Below, piece by piece: positions 1 to 9,700 of a DNA stretch of 64,000 bases. Every line of letters begins with the position of its first letter. Within the stretch, counting starts at the first letter, position 1. A model generated the notes under the pieces. That model was not told where the DNA came from. It did not search any database and was given only the letters and a program-made list of their open reading frames with translations. A program made the position numbers and the translations under genes. The stretch covers positions 89,768 to 153,767 of the forward strand of contig JANXAZ010000002.1 in assembly GCA_025062095.1 (NCBI GenBank), in the 5' to 3' direction. Origin of the DNA: Geminicoccaceae bacterium (GTDB lineage Bacteria; Pseudomonadota; Alphaproteobacteria; Geminicoccales; Geminicoccaceae).

Positions 1-1081
1 ATCCGGTGGTGATCGCCGCGATCTTCTCGATGTCTGCGTCAGCAGCGATCCTGATCTTCTTGATGTGGACTTTGAGTATCTGGATGCGCCCGTTCTTGTC
101 CGGCCGGTCGACCAGCACTTGACGATCGAAACGTCCGGCGCGCAGAAGCGCGGGATCGAGGATCTCCGGCCGGTTGGTGGCGCCCAACAGCACCACCCCT
201 TCCGAGGGATCGAAGCCGTCGAGCTCGGCCAGGAGCTGGTTCAGGGTCTGCTCGCGCTCGTCGTGCCCGCCGATGCCGGTGAGCGTGCTGCGCGCACGAC
301 CGAGCGCGTCGAGCTCGTCGATGAAGATGATCGCCGGCGCCGCCTTGCGCGCCTGCTCGAACAGGTCGCGCACGCGCGCGGCGCCCACGCCCACGAACAT
401 CTCCACGAACTCGGAACCCGAGATCGAGAAGAAGGGCACCCCCGCCTCGCCGGCGACGGCGCGGGCGAGGAGCGTCTTGCCCGTCCCGGGCGGACCCACG
501 AGGAGCACGCCTTTGGGAATGCGGGCGCCCAGCCGACCGTATTCTTTGGGGTTCTTGAGGAACTCGACGATCTCTTTGAGCTCGGCTTTGGCTTCGTCGA
601 CCCCGGCCACGTCGTCGAAGGTCACCTTGGTGTCCTTCTCGACGTAGATCTTGGCCTTGGATCGCCCGACCGACATGAAGCCGCCGAGCCCTTGCTTCTC
701 GGCGAACTTCCGGAAGACGAAGGCCCAGATCGCGAAGAAGACGAGAACCGGGACGACCCAAGACAACAGATCGCGCAAGAACGTGGTCTCGACCACGCCC
801 GTGAACTGAACCCCGCGCTTGGCCAGATCGTTGGCGATCGCCGGGTCGACGCGCGGGGTGACGAACTGGGTCTTTCCCGCTTGCGGTTCTTTGAAGAAGC
901 CGGTGATGTACTGATCGCCCACGGCGATCCGGTCGACGAGGCCCTTGTCGAGATAGTCCAGGAACTCGGAATAGGGGATCACTTCCGTGGTGCGCATCTC
1001 GCGCCACCAGCCCTGGAACAGGAGCAGAAGGAGCGCCGCCGCCACCACGTACCAAAGGTGGAGTTGCTGCTTGCGGTCCAT
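1..1081 (-). CDS. ftsH: ATP-dependent zinc metalloprotease FtsH (N-terminal part, runs off the window)
   Basis: Membrane-anchored AAA+ protease that degrades unassembled or regulatory membrane and cytosolic proteins. About 360 residues are visible. There is a membrane segment at about 8-26, a periplasmic domain to about 105, and a second membrane segment at about 107-124. The AAA module follows, with Walker A GPPGTGKT (196-203), Walker B IIFIDE (251-256) and the second region of homology around 301-320. The HEXXH protease domain lies beyond the window edge. The N-terminus ([13 protein letters not shown]) and the run [17 protein letters not shown] are like the accessory, second-type FtsH of proteobacteria rather than the main alphaproteobacterial FtsH. 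That subtype call is from memory of the family. The ATG start is clear. Confidence 0.95.
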   Translation of the reverse strand, partial: MDRKQQLHLWYVVAAALLLLLFQGWWREMRTTEVIPYSEFLDYLDKGLVDRIAVGDQYITGFFKEPQAGKTQFVTPRVDPAIANDLAKRGVQFTGVVETTFLRDLLSWVVPVLVFFAIWAFVFRKFAEKQGLGGFMSVGRSKAKIYVEKDTKVTFDDVAGVDEAKAELKEIVEFLKNPKEYGRLGARIPKGVLLVGPPGTGKTLLARAVAGEAGVPFFSISGSEFVEMFVGVGAARVRDLFEQARKAAPAIIFIDELDALGRARSTLTGIGGHDEREQTLNQLLAELDGFDPSEGVVLLGATNRPEILDPALLRAGRFDRQVLVDRPDKNGRIQILKVHIKKIRIAADADIEKIAAITTG

Positions 1082-1227
1082 GGCTGGTCCCTCCGCGCGG
1101 CCGACGGCTTCGTGCGCCTAGATAAGCAGCCGTCGGTCGGTCGGCCAGCCGTGCGCCGGCCGCATCGCGCGCGGGCTCGCGCCGAGCCCGTCGAGCCGAG
1201 GCGGGTGCGGGCGGAGGCCGGCCGCGC

Positions 1228-1257
1228 CCGAGGGCCCGCGAACTGCGAAGCCCTCGG
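1228..1257 (-). terminator. Inverted repeat downstream of mutS
   Basis: Perfect 8-bp arms (CCGAGGGC at 1228-1235 and GCCCTCGG at 1250-1257) with a 14-nt loop, starting 25 nt after the mutS stop codon. There is no T-tract on the minus strand, so it would be a weak or factor-dependent terminator. The rest of the 200-nt gap between mutS and ftsH shows no gene. Confidence 0.35.
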
Positions 1258-1282
1258 CACGATCCTCGTGGTGCGATCGCGC

Positions 1283-3937
1283 TCAACCGCGCGAACCGGC
1301 GAGCAGCGCCTTGAGCCGATAGACGAGCTCGAGGGCGGCTTTGGGCGTGAGCTCGTCGGGGTCGATCTCGGCGAGGAGCTTCTCGACCGGCGAGGGCTCG
1401 GGCGGCGGCGGAGGGTCGAGCCGGGCGAGGCGCGCCGCGGCGGCGGCGAACAGCGGCAGGTCTTCGGCCAGGCGCGCGATCGCCGAGCGCGGCTCGCCCT
1501 CTTCGAGGAGCCGCAACACTCGCTCCGCTCTGCGGACCACGGAGGGGGGCAGACCCGCGAGCCGGGCGACGTGGATGCCGTAAGACCGGTCGGCCGCGCC
1601 CTTGGCGACCTCGTGCAGGAAGATCACCTCGCCCTGCCATTCCTTGACCTTGACCGTGTGGGTCGAGAGCGCCGGCAGGCGCGCCGCGAGCGCGGTGAGC
1701 TCGTGGAAGTGGGTGGCGAAGAGCCCGAGGCAGCGGTTGACGTCGTGCAGATGCTCGAGGACCGCCCAAGCGAGCGAGAGCCCGTCCCAGGTCGCGGTGC
1801 CGCGGCCGATCTCGTCGAGGATCACGAAAGAACGCGGCCCGGCCTGGTTCAGGATCGTCGCCGTCTCCACCATCTCGACCATGAAGGTCGAGCGGCCGCG
1901 CGCGAGATCGTCGGAAGCGCCGACCCGCGAGAAGATCCGATCGACGAGGCCGATCTCCGCTTCTTCGGCCGGGACGAAGCTGCCCATTTGAGCGAGGACG
2001 AGGACGAGCGCGCACTGGCGCAAAAACGTCGACTTCCCGGCCATGTTGGGACCGGTCAGAAGCCACAGTCGGTCCTCGGGCCCGAGCTCGAGATCGTTGG
2101 CGACGAAGGTCTCGTGGCGGGCCTCGAGGGCCGCTTCGACCACCGGGTGACGGCCGCCCTTGATGCGGATCCGCGGCCGGTCGTCGAGGCGCGGCCGGGT
2201 CCAGCGGCGTTCGCGCGCGAGTTCGGCGAGGGCGGAAGCGACGTCGAGCTCGGCGAGGACCGCGGCCGTGCGGGCGAGCGGCTCGGACGCCGCGAGCACC
2301 GCGCGGCGCAGCTCCTCGAAGATCCGCAGTTCGATCGCGAGCGCGCGCTCTCCCGCCGTGGCGATCTTCTGGGCGAGCTCGGAGAGCTCGGCGGTGCCGA
2401 ACCGTCCGGCCCCGGCCATGCTCTGGCGCAGCCCGAAGCCGCTCGGAACCTTGGCGAGCTGGCTCTGCGGCACTTCGACGAACCAGCCGAGGACCTGGTT
2501 GTGGCGGATCTTGAGCGAGGAGATCCCGGTCTCGGCGCGGTAGCGCGCCTCGAGCGCGGCGAGGTGGCGGTGCGCCTCGTCGCGCAAGGAGCGCTGGAGA
2601 TCGAGTTCGGGGTCGGCGCCCGGACGCACGAGGCCTCCTTCCCGCGCCACGATCGGCGGCTCGTCGACCAGCTGGGCGGCGAGCCGTTCGCGCAGCTCGT
2701 CGAGATCGGGAAGCTCGGCCGCGAGGGCGGAAAGCGGGGGGGCGGCGTCGGCGAGGCGGAGGGCGATCGTTCGGGCGATGGCGAGCGCCTGGCGGATCGC
2801 GGCGAGATCGCGCGGCCCGCCGCGACCCAAGGAGAGGCGGGCGAGCGCGCGCTCGAGATCGGGCAGACGGGCGAGCTCGCCGCGCACGGCCGCGCGCGCG
2901 GGAGGGTCTTCGAGAAAGGCCTCGATGCGATCGAGGCGGGTGCGGATGGTGTCGAGATCGCGCGAAGGTGCGGCGAGCCGCTCGGCGAGGAGCCGCGCAC
3001 CCGCCGCCGTGCGGGTGCGGTCGAGGACGGAAAGCAGACCGGTCGCGGGATCGCCCGAAAGCGATCGCGTGAGCTCGAGGTTGCGCCGCGTGGCGGGATC
3101 GATCTCGAGCACGGTGCCGGGCGCGATGCGCCGCGGCCGCGCGAGGCGCGGCAGGACACCTTTCTGGGTGAGCTCGAGATAATCCATGAGCGCGCCCGCG
3201 GCGGCGAGCTCGGCATCCGAAAAGGCGCCGAACGATTCGATCGTGGCCACGGCGAAGCACGCGGCGAGCCGCGCCCGCGCCGCGGCCGGCGCGAAAGCCG
3301 CCTCGCGCAGAGGGGTCACCCGTTCGCCCCGCTCGGCGAGGGCGCGGGCGAGCTCCTCGCTGCCGGCGAGGGGCTCGGGAACGAGCACCTCGCCCGGCTC
3401 GAGCCGCGCGAGAAGGGCGGGAAGGCCGCGGGCATCGGTGGGCTCGGTGAGGAAGTCCCCGGTGGAGATGTCGACCCAGGCGGCGCCCCAGCCGCGGCCC
3501 GCGCGCGCGAGGGCGAGGAGGTAGTTGTGCCGACGGGCTTCGAGCAGCCCGTCTTCGGTGAGCGTGCCGGGAGTGACGATGCGCACCACGGCCCGCTCGA
3601 GCAGCCGTTTGCCCGGTCGCTTGCGGGCTTCGGCGGGATCCTCGAGCTGCTCGCAGATCGCCACTTTGCGCCCGCGGCGGATGAGCTTGGCGATATAGGG
3701 CTCGGCGTTGTGCGCGGGCACGCCGCACATCGGGATGTCTCTGCCCATGTGCCGTCCGCGCCGGGTGAGTGCGATGTCGAGAAGATTCGCCGCTTCGATC
3801 GCGTCTTCGAAGAAGAGCTCGTAGAAGTCGCCCATCCGGAAGAACAGCAGGGCGTCCGGATGGGCCGCCTTGAGCTCCTGGTACTGGGCGATCATCGGCG
3901 AGGCGAGCTCGCTCGGCGCGGCCGCGACCGCGGTCAC
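1283..3937 (-). CDS. mutS: DNA mismatch repair protein MutS
   Basis: Recognises mismatches and small loops and starts mismatch repair as an ATP-driven clamp. About 884 residues, the normal size. The N-terminal mismatch-reading motif FRMGDFYELFFEDA is present. The C-terminal ATPase has Walker A GPNMAGKST, Walker B VILDEIGRG followed by GTATWDGLSLAWA (W where F is usual), and the ATHFHEL switch. The frame stays open upstream to 4132, but those residues look like leader sequence. The start chosen is the GTG at 3937, 14 codons before the conserved PMIAQY. A GTG at 3970 is possible. A TATAAA box on the minus strand lies about 85 nt upstream. The neighbour downstream is ftsH. Confidence 0.95.
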   Translation of the reverse strand: MTAVAAAPSELASPMIAQYQELKAAHPDALLFFRMGDFYELFFEDAIEAANLLDIALTRRGRHMGRDIPMCGVPAHNAEPYIAKLIRRGRKVAICEQLEDPAEARKRPGKRLLERAVVRIVTPGTLTEDGLLEARRHNYLLALARAGRGWGAAWVDISTGDFLTEPTDARGLPALLARLEPGEVLVPEPLAGSEELARALAERGERVTPLREAAFAPAAARARLAACFAVATIESFGAFSDAELAAAGALMDYLELTQKGVLPRLARPRRIAPGTVLEIDPATRRNLELTRSLSGDPATGLLSVLDRTRTAAGARLLAERLAAPSRDLDTIRTRLDRIEAFLEDPPARAAVRGELARLPDLERALARLSLGRGGPRDLAAIRQALAIARTIALRLADAAPPLSALAAELPDLDELRERLAAQLVDEPPIVAREGGLVRPGADPELDLQRSLRDEAHRHLAALEARYRAETGISSLKIRHNQVLGWFVEVPQSQLAKVPSGFGLRQSMAGAGRFGTAELSELAQKIATAGERALAIELRIFEELRRAVLAASEPLARTAAVLAELDVASALAELARERRWTRPRLDDRPRIRIKGGRHPVVEAALEARHETFVANDLELGPEDRLWLLTGPNMAGKSTFLRQCALVLVLAQMGSFVPAEEAEIGLVDRIFSRVGASDDLARGRSTFMVEMVETATILNQAGPRSFVILDEIGRGTATWDGLSLAWAVLEHLHDVNRCLGLFATHFHELTALAARLPALSTHTVKVKEWQGEVIFLHEVAKGAADRSYGIHVARLAGLPPSVVRRAERVLRLLEEGEPRSAIARLAEDLPLFAAAAARLARLDPPPPPEPSPVEKLLAEIDPDELTPKAALELVYRLKALLAGSRG

Positions 3938-4006
3938 GCGTTCGTCGTCGTTCCGTCCTCGGGCACTCACGGCACGCGACGATGCTCGACCATGCCCGAT
4001 CGAGGG

Positions 4007-4034
4007 TTGACCGCTTTTCGCTTTATAGTTGAAA
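4007..4034. promoter_or_regulatory. Divergent promoter region between mutS and the 4167 gene
   Basis: This AT-rich island sits between divergent genes. On the minus strand TATAAA (4027-4022) is a good -10 box for mutS, without a clear -35. On the plus strand TTGACC (4007-4012), a 16-nt spacer and TGAAAT (4029-4034) could drive the unknown gene starting at 4167. Confidence 0.4.
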
Positions 4035-4166
4035 TGGGCCCGCGGAGCTCGCGACGGAGCGGGCCCGGGCGACGAGCGGGTTCGGGCTCGATCGGGTAGA
4101 GGTGGTCCATATGAGCGTGGATCCGTGCGCAAGAGGCGCGCCGCGCTCGGCGTCGGGGGGGCGGCG

Positions 4167-4694
4167 ATGACCGCCGGGCCGGCCGAGCTTTCGGCCCTCC
4201 TCGCGGCCGCGCTGCCGAAAGACTGGCCGATGGCCCTGGCCGCGGCGGAAGACCTCGCGCAACGGCTCCGATATCTCAGCTGGCCGGATCGGGCCAGGGT
4301 CCTCGACGACTATCTGTGGGCGCAAGCGCGCGAGCGCTTGTCCACCGATGGGGTGACGGCGGTGGTCAACCGCCACGCCGAGGCGTTCCGACCCGGCCAT
4401 CCGAGCCGAGGCTACGCGGTCTGGTGCCAGAGCATCGTGTCCGCGGTGTTGGTGTTGCTCGAGGAGGCGGGTCCGGTCCTGTGCGCGCCTCAGGCGCTCA
4501 CCTGTCTTCTTTCCGTGCGTCCCGAGCACCGGGCTCTCGTCGACCCCTGGCTCGCCGAGACCACGCCGGAGGAGCTGCACCGCGAACTCGCGCGGCTTCC
4601 CGGTTACGCCTTTCTGTTGCTCACCCTCTGCCCCAACGACTCGGCCGAGAGCTTCATGGCTCGGGACGCGTTCTGGAGGGCGATGTTGGGCTGA
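4167..4694 (+). CDS. Hypothetical protein, 175 aa
   Basis: I do not recognise the family. The predicted protein is soluble, leucine- and alanine-rich and probably helical, with no signal peptide. It has W-P pairs (KDWPM, LSWPDRARV) and cysteines in the central part (VWCQSIV, LCAPQALTCLL). The reading frame is open from 4029, but the ATG at 4167 is preceded by a G-rich ribosome site and the residues upstream look non-coding. Its 3' end overlaps the end of the convergent pbpC by 41 nt. Third codon positions are GC-rich like the neighbours, which supports real coding. Confidence 0.6.
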   Translation: MTAGPAELSALLAAALPKDWPMALAAAEDLAQRLRYLSWPDRARVLDDYLWAQARERLSTDGVTAVVNRHAEAFRPGHPSRGYAVWCQSIVSAVLVLLEEAGPVLCAPQALTCLLSVRPEHRALVDPWLAETTPEELHRELARLPGYAFLLLTLCPNDSAESFMARDAFWRAMLG

Positions 4695-6744
4695 ACGCGC
4701 GTCTTTTTTCCCGCCGCTCCACGGCGATGGCGATCGCATCGCTGCGCCCGAGCGCGTCGACCACGCGCAGCCGCGCGAAGCCTTCCTCCTCGGGCGACCA
4801 CGAAGGCGGAGCGCGGCGCGGGAGGGCGAGCGGGCGGTCGTCGACGAGCCAGCGATAAGGCGGGCGGCCGCCCGTCGCGCGCAAGGGCACCGCCTCCTTT
4901 TCCCCGAGCAGGAGGAGGCTGCCGTCGACCGGAAAGGTGATCCGCGGTGGCTGCTCCCGCTCGGGGACGCGGGCGAGCCCGCGCGGTGCGAGGCGCGCGA
5001 GGGCGGGAGGCGGCGGGCCGAGGAGCGGATGGTCGGGGGCCGGGGGCGCGCGCGGGCGATCGGGCAGAAGTGCCGCCACGCGGAAGAGAAGCGGTGCCGC
5101 CGTGCCGGGCCCGTTGCAGACCGCGCAGGCCGCACCGTCCGCACGACCGACCCACACGCCGACCACGTGGCCGCCGTCGAAGCCCACCGCCCAGCCGTCG
5201 CGGAAGCGGTGCGAGGTGCCGGTCTTGTAGGCGATCCGTCGCGTGCTCGCGGGAATTCCGGCCGGGCGCGGCACCTCGGCGAGGACGGCGGCGAGCGCCT
5301 CGGCGGTAGGCGGGGCGAGAAGGGGGATCGGCTCGCCCGCCGGGCGGAGCGGATCGTCGTGCGGCTCCACGACCGTGCCGTCGCGGGCGAGCGCGCCGTA
5401 AGCCGCGACGAGATCGACGAGGCGCGTGCCCACGCCGCCCAGGACCAGAGGCAGAGCCGGGGCGCTCGCGGGGGAGACGAGCCGGATCCCGGCGGCGGAA
5501 AGCCGCTCCGCGATCACCCAGGGTCCGAGGTGATCGGCGACGAGCACCGCGGGGAGGTTCGAGGAGGCGATCAGCGCCTCGCGCAAGGTGACGTCGCCCT
5601 CGAAGCCGCGGTCGAAGTTCTGCGGGGCGTAGTCGTCGAAGCGCAGCGCGCGGTCGCGCACGAGCGTGCCCGGATGCGCGATCCCGGCGTCGAAGGCGAG
5701 GCCGTAGACGAAGGGCTTGAGGGTCGAGCCCGGGGAACGGACGGCGCGGACGAGATCGACCTTGCCCGCACGGCGCGGATCCGCCCAGTCGCCCGAGCCG
5801 ATCCAAGCGCGCACGGCACCCGTGGCGTGTTCGACGACCAGGACGGCGAGATCGACGGGCGGGGGCAGCCGATCGAGCTCCGCCCGTGCGAGCCGCTCGA
5901 GCGCGCGCTGCAGGGCACCGTCCAGGGTCGTGCGCACGACCGATCCCGGCGGGGCGTCCCGCGCCCGCCGTTCGCTCAGGTGCGGGGCGTGGAAGGGCAT
6001 GGCGCGGCGCGTGCGGGGGATCGGCGCGGCGCGGGCGGCGGCGAGATCGGCGGCATCGAGAAGACCCGCGCGGAAGGCCCGCTCGAGGACGCGGTCGCGC
6101 GCGCGCTGCGCGCGCTCGGGGAACAGATCGGGGCGCAGGCGCGAAGGCGCTTGCGGAAGGGCGACGAGAAGAGCCGCCTCCGCCGGGCTCAAGGAGCGCG
6201 GCTCGCGCCCGAACCAGGCGAGCGATCCGGCGCGCACGCCCTCGAGATTGCCGCCCATCGGGGCGAGCGCGAGATAGGCGGCGAGGACGCCCGATTTGCC
6301 CAGGCGCCATTCGAGCTGGAGGGCGCGCGCGATCTCGAGGAGCTTGGCGGAGAGCGTGCGCGGGCGGGGCTCGAGCAGGCGGGCGAGCTGCATGGTCAGG
6401 GTCGAGCCGCCCGATACGATCCGACCGTGGCGGAGCGCCTGGTAGAGCGCGCGCGCGAGCGCGAGCGGGTCGACGCCGGGATGCGAGAAGAAGCGGCGGT
6501 CCTCGACCGCGAGCAGAAGCGCGCGATAGAAAGGGTCGACGTCTTCGGGTCGGACGAGCAGACGCCAAGTGCCTTCCGGGCTCGGAAAGGCGCGCAAGAG
6601 TTCGCCCTCGCGGTCGACGACGAGCGTGGAAGCGGTGGCGAGCCGCTCGAGCGGCGGGGGGAAGGCGCGATCGAGGGCGAGAAGAGCGAGCACCGCCGCG
6701 CCGATCGCGCCCGAGACCGCGAGCGTGCGGCGGAAGGCGGGCAT
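4654..6744 (-). CDS. pbpC: Penicillin-binding protein 1C (peptidoglycan glycosyltransferase)
   Basis: Bifunctional class A PBP, 696 aa, acting in the periplasm. It has one N-terminal membrane anchor (about 8-24). The glycosyltransferase domain has the catalytic glutamate E81 in EDRRFFSHPGVDP. The transpeptidase domain has STLK (about 338), SSN and KTGTS (about 505). A C-terminal PBP1C-specific domain begins near ITFPVDG. The ATG overlaps the stop of the alpha-2-macroglobulin gene by one base (TGATG), so the two are translationally coupled. This is the usual yfhM-pbpC pairing, in which cell-wall repair is linked to trapping of foreign proteases. Confidence 0.95.
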   Translation of the reverse strand: MPAFRRTLAVSGAIGAAVLALLALDRAFPPPLERLATASTLVVDREGELLRAFPSPEGTWRLLVRPEDVDPFYRALLLAVEDRRFFSHPGVDPLALARALYQALRHGRIVSGGSTLTMQLARLLEPRPRTLSAKLLEIARALQLEWRLGKSGVLAAYLALAPMGGNLEGVRAGSLAWFGREPRSLSPAEAALLVALPQAPSRLRPDLFPERAQRARDRVLERAFRAGLLDAADLAAARAAPIPRTRRAMPFHAPHLSERRARDAPPGSVVRTTLDGALQRALERLARAELDRLPPPVDLAVLVVEHATGAVRAWIGSGDWADPRRAGKVDLVRAVRSPGSTLKPFVYGLAFDAGIAHPGTLVRDRALRFDDYAPQNFDRGFEGDVTLREALIASSNLPAVLVADHLGPWVIAERLSAAGIRLVSPASAPALPLVLGGVGTRLVDLVAAYGALARDGTVVEPHDDPLRPAGEPIPLLAPPTAEALAAVLAEVPRPAGIPASTRRIAYKTGTSHRFRDGWAVGFDGGHVVGVWVGRADGAACAVCNGPGTAAPLLFRVAALLPDRPRAPPAPDHPLLGPPPPALARLAPRGLARVPEREQPPRITFPVDGSLLLLGEKEAVPLRATGGRPPYRWLVDDRPLALPRRAPPSWSPEEEGFARLRVVDALGRSDAIAIAVERREKRRAFSPTSPSRTRPEP

Positions 6745-9700
6745 CAGCGGGCGGTGATCGCGATCCTGGCGGATGCCGTGCGCGCGAAGCGCGCCGGATC
6801 GTACATGTCCTCGACCTGGGCTCCGGGGAGCTCGAAGCTGCCGGGGGTGACGGCCCGCACGAGATAAGCGAGGCGGAAGGCCGACCGGTCGGGTGCGAGA
6901 TCGAGCGCGGCCACGAAGCGATCGTCGCGGAGCGCGAGATAAGTCGGCTCGTCGAGTTGCCCGAGCCAGGCGAAGCGCTCGAGCTCGGTGGCGCCCACCA
7001 GCCGCACCGGTTCGAGCTCGAGGCCGGCGGGCAGGGGATCGACGAGGAGCGTCCGACGGTAGCCGGGTTCGTCCGCGGCCCCTTCGAGGAGCACGACGAG
7101 CTGTTGGTTCTGGCGCAGCCGGGCGAGGTCGACCGGCCGGCCGTCGGGGGCGAAGAAGCGGCGCTCGAGTCGATAGCCGCGGCTTTCGGCCCGACCGGCA
7201 TCGGCCGGAAGCCCGGTGAGCGCGATCGACACCCACAGACGATCCCTGCCCGTGTTGCGCAACGTCACGGGCTCGCGCGGTGCAGGCGCGGAGCGCACGA
7301 CGGCGCCTTCGCCTCGCAGGGCCTCGGCCCCGAGCGTGGCCGAGATCGCGCGGTCCGAGCGCAGCGCCGCGGCGGCGCGGAGCAGCCAGGCCTGCTCTTG
7401 GGTGGAAAGATGGCGCGTGGCGGCGGCGCGCCGGGCGGCGCGATCGGCGAGGGCGAAGAGCCGCTCGGGTCCCAACAGTCGGGCTTCGCCCGCGACCGCG
7501 AGGACGAGCGCGTCGTCGCGCAGAGGCGAACCGTAGTCCTCGAGACGATCCGCGACGGCCGTGCGCCCCTCGCCGAGCGCGGCCAGAAGGCGGGCGACGA
7601 GCGCGCGCTCGCCCAAGCTCGCGAGCGCCGCGGCGAGCTGGATGCGCGCGGCATCCGTGGGCAGCCCCTGTTCGGCGCGGAGGGCGAACCACCGCAACCG
7701 CGAGGGATCGGCCGCGCCCTCGCGGGCCAGGACCCAAGCGGCGTAAGCCCCGGCGGCGAGATCCGCGGGTCCCTCGCCGAGAGCGGCCAACCGCGCGGCG
7801 AGGAAATCGCGGGTGCGCGCGAGCATGGTCTCGGGAACCGGCACTTCCGCCGCCTTCGCCGCGAGCAGGAAGTCCTGGACGTAAGCGGAAAGCCACAGCT
7901 CGTGCGGACCCGAAGCCGTCCAAGCGGCGAAGCCGCCCGCGGCCGTCTCCAAGGACGCGAGCCGGCCGATGGCACTCTGGACGATCTCGCTCCATCGCTC
8001 GCCTCCGTCGAGCGCACCCGCGCGTCGCGCGGCGAGGAAGGCGAAGGCGCGGCTCGCCACCTGCTCGGCGCAGCCGTAAGGATAGCCCTCGAGCTCGCTC
8101 AAAAGTCCGGGGACGTCGAAAGCGGGGAGACTGGCCAGGCGCAAGCCGAGCCGAGCGGTCCCGGGGAGGAACTCGGCGGCGAGCTCGGGCCGCAGAACCA
8201 GGCTCTGACCGGGCTCGAGGACTTCGAGCCGGCGGCGGGTCAGCACGGGGCGCGGGGAGCGCACGGAGAGCCGGTAGCTGCGCTCGAGCGCGATGCCCTT
8301 GGGACCTTCGAGGGTCAGCCGGACCACCGCATCGCCCGGCGCCGGGCCGGCCGCGAGCTCGAGGCTCGCCGAGCCTCGGCGATCGGCCGCCAGGCGCGGA
8401 AACTCCAGGCTCGTGCGGTCGAGAGAAACCGGGCCCTCGGTGGCGAGGCGCGCGCGCCAGGTTCCGGGGGGCAGGTCTTCCGCGGGGAGGAGGTCGAGGC
8501 GGACGCGCGCGCGATCGCCGGGGGCGAGAAAGCGGGGCAAGGCGAGCTCGGCGACCAGCGGAGGCCGCACGACCACCGTGGTCTCGGCGGCGCCCACGCG
8601 CGACGGACCCCACGCCACCGCCACGAGACGCAGCCTTCCGGCGAATTCCGGCACCGGGAAACGCGCGCGCACGACCCCCTCGGGGTCGGGCACGAGGGGT
8701 GCGGTCATGGTGGCCACGGTTTCGCGACGGCGCAGGTTCGGGTCGGCGATCTGCAGGGCGATGCGCCGATCGCCGCCGCTTTCGACCCGGCCGATCTCGC
8801 CCGCGGGATCGACGAGCCGCCCGTAGACGTCGCGCAGCTCGACCCCGAGCGCGCGTCGTCCGAGATAGTGCGCGACCGGATCGGGGGCGGAAAAGCGGGT
8901 GAGGGCGAGGATCGCGTCGTCGACGAGCGCGAGCACGACCCGGCTCGGCTCGTCGCGGGCACCGGTCAACCGCACCGCGACCTCGAGGTTAGAGGAGGGC
9001 CGAATCTCCTTCGGCGCCTCCAGAGCGAGGTCCAACCGTCGCTCGGCGAGCGGGCCCGGCAGCCAGGCCACGCCCACCGCGCGCACCGGCAGGCGCGGGA
9101 GAACGGCGCCGGCGGCGCTCACCGCGACGGCGAGCAGATGCGCGCCTCCCGGTCCGATCGTCCCGACCTCGATTTCGTGCTCGGCGCCGCCTCGCGGCAC
9201 CTCGAGCTCGTGCACCGCACGGACGGCGTGGTCGGCGAGGAAGAGCGCGACCCGGGCGTCGAAGGCGGGCTCGATGCGGACTCGCATCCGACCGGGCCGC
9301 TCCGCCGGCCGGACGTCGAGGGGCAGTTTGTCCGGGCGTTCGGCGGCATCGGTGCGGACCTGCCAGCCCACGGAAAAGCGCAGACCCGTCGCGGCGCCGG
9401 CGGCAGGATCGAAGACCTCGAGCCGGTAGCGGCCGAAGGGCAGCGGGGAGAGCTCGAGCCGTCCGCGTCCGTCGCCGGCGACGGCGATCTCGCCCGAGCC
9501 GATCACCCGATCGTGAACCACCTCTTGCCATTCCCAGCGCCCGCCGCGCTGGAACCAGACGTAGTCCCAATCCTCGGCGAAGAGCTCGTAGGCGAGAGGC
9601 GCGGGTCCGTACGGACGGCCGTCGCGGTCGAGGAGGAGGAGGTCGAAGAGCGGTGCCGAGCCTTCGCCCAGGGTCTGCCCGAATGCCGCCCGCAGGCCGA

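Noticed and set aside
1125..1145. Short GGTC/CGGT tetranucleotide repeat upstream of ftsH
   Set aside because: Only about three copies, common by chance at this GC content.
65..4099. A 1344-residue plus-strand open frame opposite ftsH and mutS, and similar giant frames such as 5886-10808 and 38426-40876
   Set aside because: Antisense shadows: composition follows complemented codons of the real genes and no family similarity is seen.
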